Below, piece after piece: positions 10,601-22,600 of a DNA stretch of 64,000 nucleotides (its first letter is position 1; each line of letters opens with the position of its first letter). This DNA comes from Angiostrongylus vasorum (lineage: Eukaryota > Nematoda > Chromadorea > Rhabditida > Metastrongylidae): positions 446,001 to 510,000 of the forward strand of contig JADANN010000438.1 of the NCBI GenBank assembly GCA_018806985.1, read 5' to 3'. The notes beneath the pieces are model-generated. The model was not told the origin of the DNA and did not search any database. It saw nothing but the letters and a program-made list of their open reading frames with translations. The position numbers and the translations under genes are program-made.

Positions 10601-13600
10601 GGTACAAAATCGTAACGCAGCCGTTCTCGGACAGGTTAATTTAAATGTTCACGAATGGAAGCCATTTTTTCGGTTTCTCTAGGATGAACTTGATATACTC
10701 AGACTGTTCGTTCAACAACTCGAAACATTTGTCCATTTCCTCTTGTGTTGAGCAAAGGACGAAGCAGTCATCCATATATCTACTGTAGAGCAACGGCCGG
10801 AGATCGGTTACTGGTGCTTCCACCTTAGACATAAACGCAATGACAAGGCTTAGTGCCAGTGGCTGCCCCATTGCCCTCTTATTACTGGCCTAGTACTTTC
10901 CGAACCATCTGAAGATTGAGCAGTTCAAGCATTCTTTTTAAGAGTGCTATCAACTGCTCTACCGTGAATCTATACATGTTTATTGCTTCTTCGTGTTATA
11001 TAAGGAGCTCGAGGATGGCTTGCTTAGCAGAGTCATTCGACACGATGACAGACGACATGGAATGGGAAATGTGGGGGAATAGGAAACAGCGCAAGGTGGA
11101 ATCGTACGAGTAAGCAGAAAAGCAGCCCACTGACGTCCGAACATGAAAAATAATCCAGAAAGGCTATAGAAGAAGATCTTATACAAAAAAAGCACCAATA
11201 ATGGCTAAGGCTGTAGAGCTTAGACAAAGTATTCGCAAAGCCCATGAAAACGACGGTAATTACACGACCTTGGGCGATAACACTCGGTAAACCAGATGCA
11301 AAATTTACTGCTTCTAGAAAAGCAGTGGTGAGAATCAGTCACGATTATTACCCGGATCTCTTCAATAGCCGCATTCTCCTGCTCTCATACGAAGTGAAGA
11401 AGAATGGAAATGTCTCACCGGTTCTCTCTTCCGAAATCCGACATGTCTTTTCGTCGGTGAGGAATACAGCAACGCCATGTTCTGACGAGGCAAAACACCT
11501 CGAGAACTTTCCGCCAGTCCTTGTAAACACACTGGCTCGGCTCTTCACACGTTACCTGTCTGAATGCAATGTTCCTACTCAGTGGAAGAGCAGAAAGACC
11601 GTGCTATTGTTCAAGAACGGTGAGCTCCACGATATTGGCAACCGTCACTCAATCTGCTCGCTGTCTGTCGTCCACAAACTTTTCACCGAAGTCGACTTGA
11701 ACAGGATTGAGAAAACGCTGGACCAAGGGCAGCCACGTGAGGAAGCAGTGTTTCGCCACACAGTAACAGGACTCAATGAGGTATCGCGAGAGCACAAGAG
11801 ACTGCTTCGTCTAAATTTGATCGATCTGAAGAAACCCTTGATTCAATGAAAATAGAAGCAGTCATTGAAAGTCTGGACAGGTGGGGGGTCTTTCGACTCG
11901 GTATATAAAGATCCTTCGTTAGCTATGTAAGAATTTCGTAGCCAAAATATCACCTTTCTAAAATGGCATTAACATCGATGTAAAAGCAGTGCTCAAGGGG
12001 GCGTTACCATCTTGCTAAAATTGTTTACCGCCACATCCCAGAACGTCGTGCAAAAACTGAATGGCAAAACGCGGGCTTGAAAATAGATAGCCAAGCGGAA
12101 CGAATGTTTGCCGAGTTTGATAACACCCGTAGGAAGCTTTGTCTTTGATTAAATCTCAAAAAACAATGCTCATGAGGAACGGATTGGTTACGTACGTCCC
12201 ATTCGCTCTCAACGGAAGGAATGCCTCCGAATGCTTTAGTAACTCCTATCTAAGCCGAGAGATCAATATGATGAAAACTTAGCTCTAGAGTTGAGTAGAA
12301 GTAAGCGGTTTTAGGAGTTTTCAGGAGTAATATATTGGAATAAACAAAGGGCACCGGACTCTCTCCCCACCTTTTCGACTCCACGATTCTTCACTAGTGT
12401 GTGCGTTAGAAACTTGGTCGTTACCCAATTAGAATGAAGGATCACTCGGCGTTACAGAATGCGCAGTAGGAAAGACCACCCTGGGAGCATCTTGTATCAC
12501 GCAACTAAGGGAATTGATCCGAAGCTCTGAGCTTCTTAAACTATCAAAAATTAAAGACGCCGTTCTATACGCCGAACTTCCGAAAATAAGGTTGCCCGGA
12601 CACGTAATGCGCATAGACAACAATCGATCGACAAGAGCCGATATTGTCAGGATTCTTCAGAATGTCAAACGCACAGCAGAAAAACGCAATGGGCAATGCT
12701 TTTCACCAAAACCTTAGAGGATGGATGTGATGCTGAACTAATTCCTAGAGAGAGCAGAACCCACTGAGCTAGTTTTGCACGCTGCAGAGTTAAATGGAAG
12801 GTTTAATTCCACACGTTTGAATCATTCGGATATCAAGAGAGGAACAGGAGACAAGTTGATGTATTGGTCATAGATATGTATCACTGATTATCTCGATAAA
12901 TCTTAGGTTTCTCCGGCACCATAACCATCAACGAACGTTTAACTCAAGATCCTGTGTTTTTGGTTTATGGACTGGACTCTAATGATAAAGAAATTATACT
13001 AATGAGAATCGCCGAGCAACTTTTGAATTCGAGTGGATCAATAGTAAGTTATATCTAGCATGGCATACAGACTACTAAAAGAGCTAGCTTTTGCCAAGAT
13101 CAGATTCAAGACCTCCAGCCGACGTCGGTGATTTGGGCAAATCACGGTGGCTCTCCTCCACTAAATCGACCACTCTGCAACTATGATGGGTTTGTTAACT
13201 AGTCTTTTATCGGCTTTATTTCACTCCAGTAGGGACTAATTCTTAATATGTGATCACAGAAAAAAAAGTCGGGGATGAATGTGATGAATTATAATATTAG
13301 AACCGCATGATTTTTTGGACGGTCACTGCACCAGCTCCTTAGACATGTCTTTATAGAATTACCATAACTGAATAACTGAAATAATTTGACGTTGAATAAC
13401 AATGACAGAACTGAAAACGAAGGGCGCGGGTGGCGCAGTGGTCGGAAGCGCCGTGCAACACACACGTGGAATCGATCCCCGCGCCCATGGTCCACAAAGC
13501 CTTTCATCCTTCAGGGGTAGGTAACATAGTTCTTAGCAATCCCGCTGAGTACTTCTTTGTCGGCGTCGGAGAGTCTAGCAAGGGAAGCTTTAGCTTCCTT

Positions 13601-16600
13601 AGGAATCAACGCTGAATATGTTCAATTTAGCATTCACAAATTTTTGAAAAAGTAGTAACATTGCCACCGGTATGTGTGGGTAGTGGTCGGAGGCGCTCTG
13701 CAACACACACGTGGGATCGATCCCCGCTCTACTGGACCACCAAGCCCCCCATCCCTCCGGGGTTCGGCAAATTAGTACCAGACTTGTCTGGGAGGATAGC
13801 AGCGCTGGCTCGATACATTGGTAGGCCACCGCGAGTCACTGTAAATGCCAGATATGCATTCAATCACCTCCAAACGATGCTTAATGAATTCAAATGCATG
13901 GCGCATCCCTCAGGGGATTGATCAACACCAAGAATTATATCCTCTATCCCTTATACCATAACTAAACAATGGTTCAATTGATTTGTTTTCTTTACATAAA
14001 GCTCGTCGCAGGAGGTCTTCATGCTGTAATCAAAATCCATTCTCATTCATCAATTTTATCCAGTAAGAGGATTATCGGCATTCGTCATTTAGTTGACGAG
14101 TTGATTAAAGTAACAAAATCTTGTTTATTTTTTTCAATCCTCTCAAAATTTTAAGGAGCGCCTGCCCGCCGTCGTTCACTGAGAAGTATTTGGCCATAAC
14201 ACTTGTCGCTACCATTGTGCCAGTCGCTGTCGCTGTCGTTGCAGTCGTCTTACTTTTAAGGTTTTCGTTAACTCTTCCCTTTTACTATATGCAAAACGCC
14301 TAGAACAATGCTTTAAAGAAGATAACAACCTTTTTTTAATATTCAGGTAGTCCGAAATTTTCCTTTATTTCCTGATCTGAAAGAAATAATATTCTGCGCT
14401 GGATTTATTTAGTGTTCAGGCACACTTATCACCTTTATCACCTGTAATCACGTTGATCGTCGACTGATTCGAGCGGGTGCCAGCAAGCCTTCCATTTTTT
14501 CCCTGCCGCATGCAATAGTAGCCCAGTGGGTTCTGGTCGATCTACGAACTTGTCGAGCATCATATGTTTTTTCTAGGGGTTTTCATGAAAAGCTCCGACC
14601 ATCAGGTTGGTGGTTCTTCTACTGTACGTTTGACATCCCTAGGAATCAAGACAGCTCTGTGCATCGGTTGTTGTTCAGACGCATCACGAGTCTGATCCGG
14701 CTCACCTTTTTCTCGACAATTTGGCGTATAGAGCGGTGTCTTTTAATTTCCGATCGATGAAATGGATGAGGGCTTCTGACGTCATCCTTCGTTTACGTGA
14801 TGCATTATAGTCGTAGTATCGCCCTTCGTCTACGTGTTCTATAATGCTAAGCGACCTTTCATTCCGCTTAGGTAACGGCAAGCTCTCTGACGCATAGGCA
14901 CGGAAGGAAGAATCGTGAAGTCGAGAAGGCAGGCACGGAGACGGGTGTTCATTGTTTTCTTCATTACACACTCAGTTGTCTTGAAATATCCTAAAAGCCA
15001 CTTGCTTCCTTCTGCTCAACTCTGGAGCTAAGTCGTTCAACATGTTGATTTCCCGGCATAGATAGAGGCAACTGGAGCATTCGGAGATATTCCTTTCGCT
15101 GAGCGTGAATCCGGCATAAGAAACCCAATCGGTTCCATGAACATCGTTTTTACGAGATTTAGCCGATGACTAATCTTTCCAAAGGCTTTGTCAAAATCGT
15201 TCGTCAAAGCATTCGTCCCACCTGGCTAATGTTTGATGTTATAAGGACGATGTAATCGAATGAGCGAAGAAAGTGTAATGGCCGACCATCGATTTTCACT
15301 CCCATGTTATCTCACTTCAATGTTCACAAGACGTTCTCAAGGGTGGCGTAAATAATTTGGGTAAGATGGTATTGCCTTGGGGCCTCTGAAATTGCGGGTT
15401 CCGTAAATGCTTTTGGCCGTCATGACAAACTTGAAGAGCTGCTCACTCTCCGAATATGATGTTCTTCAGACGTTCTTCTAGGTACGATCTAGGCGTGAAA
15501 TTCTCCAGTGGTGGACTTTAGAGAATGTATGGTCTTCTGCATAGAATTTCTCCTATTCCACATAGAATTCTTTGACCTCGTCCTCGTCATAGCTTGATGT
15601 CGGCGGGTATGCGACGAAGATTTTCAAAGCCGGTATTGATCCACATCTCTTTAATCGCAAACGTCCAATTCTTGTTGTAAGCTGTTCGAATGAATCGAGG
15701 TTCATGGACAATCTCGTGTTGACGAGAACGCTGACGCCGCTGACTCCTTTACAGTCACGTGTTTCAAGGGAACAGTTCTTCTTCGGTGCCATAGATGGCG
15801 TTGAATGGGTATTATCGTCTCATCTCGGGCACTCCGATGACGTAGAAGCTTATCCTTCTTGATTGCATAAACAAGTCTTCTATCGAGGACTTAGATGCAA
15901 TTTACGTGTATTGTAGGAAGAGGTCGTCATTTTAGTCCTTTGCCAATTAGGCAGCCTAGAAAGGCTCTGTAATTTTAGCAGCCTCTCCGTACTCGTCCCT
16001 ACTCAACGCTACCGAATCGCGGGCTCTTTCAGGGTGAGGGAAATATGGTCCACTTATTTTATTGTGTTCAGCGTTTGATACCCGCGTATGGCTTACTAAG
16101 CTCTAATCATCTTGATTGGGTGTACTCACGGGTAGCTTGCCAGTCTTTCCCAGAGTGGACGGGAGCTTATTTATTGAAGGCGACTTCTAATCGTCTGTGA
16201 TATACTTCCCTGTTAATTGATTCCTGGGTTTTGGCTGAATTGGCACGTGGAATACAATCCGCATTAACGAAAACACATTCGCGCACGCATGCATGAATAC
16301 ATCCTCAAGAATACAGCGGGCATGTGCCAAATCCAGGAAGCATCAGCTGAGATTCCATTCCCTTGACCCATCTGCATCTCAGGGAAGGAATAGTCGCTTT
16401 CAGTCCGCGATTAAGCACTTATCCGCCATTTAGAGGCACACCATGTTGTCTGGCGAATAACCGCCTTGACATCCCTCTATGAGAGAGATTCTTTGACCGA
16501 TATTCATTATTGCTTAAAAAAACTGCATTTAAATTGTTTCGCCTCTTTCCAAACTGATTGGATTTACTATAAAATTTTTCAAAATTCAGATATTGGAAGC

Positions 16601-19600
16601 TTAAAGAGGATCGCCTCAACGAGCTTTGGAAAGTTCCTTTCAAGACTCTGGAGAAACGGAATACCAAGGTGCGAGAAATTCAGAACTTTACACCAACTCT
16701 AAGCCATTTTCATAAATAGCTATTTGTTTAAAATGCTAACTTTTCTATTCAGTGCCGATTCTTTTTTCGTGGAAGGATGTGATGTGATGTATAACCACAA
16801 GGATGCTAAGATATATGAACAATGCTCAGAGCCTCAGTGGGCTTCGAACTTACGATTACCCACCCTTAGCAATCTTTTTCGCAAGAATATTACTGGCCAA
16901 AAAAAAACCATTGCTGCCCTAGAAATGTGCAGTTCGGTAGTAAGCGGCGAGGAGCTAAATCACAAAGCAAAAAATTTTTTCAAGCCTCAACTCACTCAAC
17001 ATTGGATCCCTTGCTGAATAAGCAGTTTTGTGACACAGCCGTATCCTAATTTCAGTAAAGTCCTTGGTGTTAAGCGTGCGGTTGATGCCGTGTGATTTAA
17101 CTCGGAGTTCCTGTTGAAGAAGACTTCAGTCTCACATCTAATGAATTGAACAAGTGAAACCGACTCCCTGATATAACTTTGAACTTGTAATCTTCCAAAA
17201 ACAACGTTTTTTCGTCTAAAGGGAGTCTGTTGCCTTTTTTTTCTGAATAGCGGATTTTACTATATTGGCGTCGCTACGCTATTGTTTCATATTCAGAGCA
17301 CAGCCTTAAGTTCGCGTTCACTGCGGAGTACGAGCACAAATAGTACCAGGGTGACAATCGAGTCGAAAAAGGTTTGTTCAGAAAACCCTTATCTACCAAT
17401 TTGTTGGTTAAGAAGCAAAGACCTGACAACTCCTCTACTGCGGTTTCTTGACACGATCCTTTACCTCCATCATCTTCCACTTTTTATTGAATTTTTTCCA
17501 TTTGTAGTTTTCAATTTCAACACCACCAAATCCACGAGCAGTTTTTGTTGTTAAATGCGCTAACACTTCATGTTTGGGATGTTTAGTAAAGTCAACTATG
17601 TTTATTTCTGTTCTCTCGTTCTGACAGTGGAAATTTGAGCGATTAAAAAAACATTGGCGTGAACGTGATCCATCTAAGAGGCAAAAACGCAATAAGCGAA
17701 GAAAGCAATCGAAATGAAATTGGAAGGCAAACTCGAGCTGTCTTGGACTCTTAGAGCAAATGACATCTATTCCACAACTACTGTTGAAACTATGAGCGTT
17801 GTCGATAAGTTCAGGACACTAATCACTACTTTTTCTACCTTCTCGGCGAAGATTCGGTGGCAGCACGCCGGCACACTATAAAGCCGTTGTTGACCAAAGC
17901 GGATTGTGCGCTGCTCAGAAAGGTTTGGGATAGTGCTATTTGACGTATTACGGACAACAGGAATCATATATGACTTATACATATGCAGGCATTCCAGAGT
18001 GTGAGTCACACGTAATTTATCTTGCTTAGAACTGTCTTATTGACTTACGAAATTGTTCTACTAATCCCATTTTTGGAAAAATATTATTAAATCGGGCTTC
18101 CAGCTTATGTTGATGTTTTTCCTGCCATTTAAGAAAACAACAGCAACCACAACGATGCTGAGATATTTGCAAAACTCTGGACCCCAGGTGCCTGCAGTGG
18201 GGAACGAACGCGCTACTACCCTTTCCAGAGGCTAACGCGTTCACCACCACACCATGCGTGCTCTTCGTTTCGCCTGTCTCTCAGCTAGTTCTATCGATCA
18301 GCGCCTTTAGCAATCACCTGTCGACGGGACTTATATGGGCAGGCCACATCGCCATTGAACCTAGTTAAGCTGAGGCTACAGTTGAAATCACAATGTTTAC
18401 TTTTTATTTTCTGCCTGCAACAATTTTTCACGGCTGGATATTGTACGAAATACAACTACAACGATGCTGAGATATCGGCAAAACTCCGGGATCGCAGGTG
18501 TCTGCGGTGGGAAACGAACGCGCTATTACAATTTTCGATGGCTACTGCCTTCACCACCACACTATGCGGGGATTAGCTGAGAGATAGGCAAAACGAAGGG
18601 CCCGCATGGTGTGCTGGTGAACCCCGGAAAGGTTAATAGCGCGTTCGATCCCCACTGCAGACACCTGCCGTCCGGAGTTTTCCAAATATCTCAGCGTTGT
18701 ATTTCGTTGTGGTTGTATTTCGCATAGTATCCTGCCGAGAAAATTGTTGTAGGCAACAAATAAAAAGTAAACACTGTGAAAACAACAACATTTTATCGGG
18801 AACTGTCGTCAAGAAAACATCGTTCGTCTACATTAGTTCCGCAACGATTCTTCGCGTGCGCTACATCCACAACATTGGGAAGAACGTGGAAATTCCAAAC
18901 TATGTAGAACGGCGACTTATGAGGAATAGAAACGACAGAGTGCATCTAGTACACCTTCGTAAAAAGCTATTCAGTATTTGGCTTAGAATATCTAACAAGT
19001 ATGAAGGTGATATGAAAGATATTGGCCGCATTTATGGGACAAAAGCCCATCTTTGTGATCTCGTAGAATTCATATTAACAGAGAATTATATTTGCTATAT
19101 AATAAGTCAGATTGAAAGTTTGATGTAATCTTCGAAAATGTTTCAAACATTGGCAAATCTTGCGCAGAAATCATCTGGCTGTGAACGGTATTGTCTAAGA
19201 TCACTGATCATAGAGCGGACTGAATTTTTCATAGATGAAGAGCACGGAACACGAAAATCTGTGCAGTTTTGTTGGATTATCGATAGATGGACCACAAATC
19301 CTTTCAGTATGGAAATACTGCTCCCGCGGATCCTTAACGGTACTCCTTGGATTTTTCTTTGTAAAGTATACGGTAATACTTTGTTCAAATTAACTTCAAT
19401 CTCTCCATAGAGACCATTTTGCAGGATGTGATCGAAAAACGTGCAGTGCAAATGGACTGGTTTTTTAAATATTCCCTCATGCGCGATATTTGTGAGGTGT
19501 GGCTTCCGATGAGATCTAGGAAATTAGAAACCTTTTTGTTTTGAAAGAGAACTATTGCAGAGGAAAAATTTTAGGCCATATGCTTCCTTCACCATTCGTC

Positions 19601-22600
19601 ATTCGGAGCCCACGGTTGGCTGAGTTCTAAAAGCTGTTTGGTCGACGAAAGATGGAAGGTGAGCAACTTTGTGCAACTGCCAAAGTCATAAACCGCCTGC
19701 GGATCCGATTTATCATAGATTTATTCTTCTTCCTATGGTTAACTTGGCTTCTAAAGGCTATCGATGACTGTTACTGGACAAAATTGATATTCTACACTCA
19801 TTCTTCTCCACACTCATTGGTTATCGTAGCTGACTTCAAGTGCTTTGTAGACATTTTTTGAACTTTTCAGGTTAAAATCACTTTTTTCGGCTTAGACTTT
19901 ATCAAAATGAAAGATGTTAAAGAACAATCAGGTAGATTTTGAATTTTCCTTGTTTCTTTGGTCATACATTTATCTCGTCTTCGCTACTGCGACACTTGGC
20001 ATTATTTCAGACTTTCTATGGCTTTCTCCAGAACACATACGTGATCCACTTTTAGCGCCAACAAAAATGGGAGATATCTACAGGCTAGTATTGCTTTTTA
20101 TGTCTAGCTTAAATCTGTAAGCTGTCACTTGTAATCCCGATAGTGATTAAGTAACTTGAGCCAGCACCGCCTTTACTGGCAGGACACAGGAAATATTAAA
20201 CTTTCCCATATTCCTCATTCCATTAGTTTTAGCTATGAGCTAACCACGAAAAACTTTGTCAGACCACGCAGTTGGACTTTTTTCCCCACTGTGTCTTAAT
20301 GTAGAGGTAGTGACCACTTCTTGTCACTAAAACCTGGTAAAGAGCGACTAGAATATCCTGTGCGCAGTTACAATTGAACATCTTCACCTTTAATACTTAC
20401 CTGGATACTTGGATGGTCCATCCTCACGAGTTGTGCGGACCCCAAAGCACATTTGCCATTCGTTTCTTTCCCTCAAAATCTTTGTCCATGGTGGTGGTCT
20501 TGTTCGAGCATGGTAGAGCGTGGGAGCCTCGTGCCGTGATGTGTAAAACAACTGCAGCTGTGAGTACAGCTGATTAACTTTGTGTACAAACACGTCCGCC
20601 CAACGAGTAGGTGGTCGTCCTAGGGACGTTTACAGTCTCTTGGAGTCCACTCTACAGTTCTTTTCGTCCATCTGTCGTCACCTTTGATATGATGAATTTC
20701 TAACTAAACAGAGAAAGTAATGCTGTCCAAGTATTAAACTCACGAGGAGGGACAAAATGGGAATAATTGTGGATTATTAGACTATTACATGGGCTTTTTT
20801 TTCACTCGTTTTTGTTGCAGTGAACCATTGGACTCTTTACTGACATTTGTTAAGAGTTAGATTACTTTCCAGCAGACTACAGTTATACATTTAGCTTCGC
20901 CATTATCTGCTCAGAGGTCATAACTAAGAAAACGGCATGGGACCTTGAAAATCAGGACTACGATATCGATGGTAACCGTCTATAAGTTTATCATAAGTCG
21001 TCGTTGATGGTTTCATAAGCACATTATATTTGTATTTTACTGAGCTTTTTGAACCATATGAGTTGAATGAGCAGAATATGAGTTGAAACATTGTGATTTT
21101 GAATGCAGCTCCATCTTAACTTGATCCAATGCGATTTGTGCTCCCGAGATCATTTCGGATAGCGCGTCATCGCTGATAGCGTCGACAAGGCTTAGAGCAA
21201 AACAAAGAAGCTTACTTTTAACGTGCTTATTTCACGGTTTTTCATTCTTTAACGTCCGCCCATTAAACATAGGTATCGCTGCCATCGCAGAAAATAGTAT
21301 CGCTGCTATACCAGGAAATACGTCGTTCTGTCGAACCACCTTACGAAACAAACTGGCGAGTAATTTCGTGACGATCTGGAAAGACGCTAGCACAGCTATA
21401 TCAAGATCCAGGAGAGGACTACTTTTGGCGAGCGCACTGCCATTTCTTTGTGAAGAGAAGGCGATAGATCGCAAGATTTCAGTAAATTCTCCACATGAAA
21501 CCGACTATTGCGTTAATGAAACATAAAACACGACAATGAAAAGAATTGGAAAGGTGCTGAGCCCTTTCGAAATACAACGACGGACTATCTAATTATTCTG
21601 TAAGAGCAGACTGTGATCCAAGACAGTGATTGGTCGGATAATGGTAGCACTAGTCCGAACTCCCCGCGTAACAAAGCAGTTACAAAGAAGCTGTTTTCCG
21701 AGCGAATGCGATTTGGGTATTGAACTTTTTTTTTGCTGAGGTTGTACAACTGAGTAGAACGCTTTCCAATTCCGCCTTTCCAGACTGAAGAATACTAGGT
21801 TGTCTAAACATCCATCATTATTGAATAAGTCATTTTATGAAGAACTGAACAATTCCGAGGTTTATAGGAAGTCGGACATGGGAATTAAAGCACCTCGAGA
21901 ACTAAACACAGATAATGGGTGAAAATGTAACTTGTGAGCACGTGCGAATCAGTGAAGACAATTTCTTTCCTTGCATCTCTGGATTTCCATTCCAAATTAG
22001 CAGTAGTGTATAAGACTCCTGGACATCCTGGAATTCATATTCTGTGACTGTGACTCCTAGGATTCATGAACTATTAGCGCACTCTGTAAATTTCAGAATT
22101 GATATATAAGCTGAAGCGCGGTGGCCGATCACCAATCAGACCGCTATTGAATACGGAGGACTACAACAACCCAAGTATGGCGGCGCTGGTGAAGGACTGC
22201 TGGAACGAAGAGCCTGATCAGAGACCGTCCTGTGACCAAGTGAAATCGTTTATGAAAGGCTTGAGCGACAAAAAGAATGTCTTTTTTGTTCTTATGGTTT
22301 CTTACTTAGTTCCGATACTTTAATAATGCTTTTTTTAATTTGGATCGTGTCCATAAATCTATTGAGCATACGTGATGTAGTGGTGCGGGTATCGCAGTAG
22401 TTAGGGTGCCCTGCAATGCACGCGTGATCGTGTGTTCGATCACACACGTAAGCTAACCAAACCTTCCATCTTTCCGGCATCGGAAAATTGGAACCAGTCT
22501 TCTCTAGAGGATAGCGTCACCGGCTCGGTAGGCCACCGCAAGTAAGTGTATAGGCTAGATATCAATTCAATCACCTCAATCGATGCTTGATGAAGTCCAG

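Noticed and set aside
13422..13486. Genuine tRNA gene
   Set aside because: It has acceptor-stem pairing and A/B-box-like motifs, but recurs with a shared 210-bp body in many copies and lacks a clear anticodon arm, so it is a SINE head.
18697..19128. 143-codon plus-strand ORF in a gene A intron
   Set aside because: Its start lies in a SINE/palindrome arm and it has no kinase-domain motif. I could not make it supply the missing N-lobe exon.
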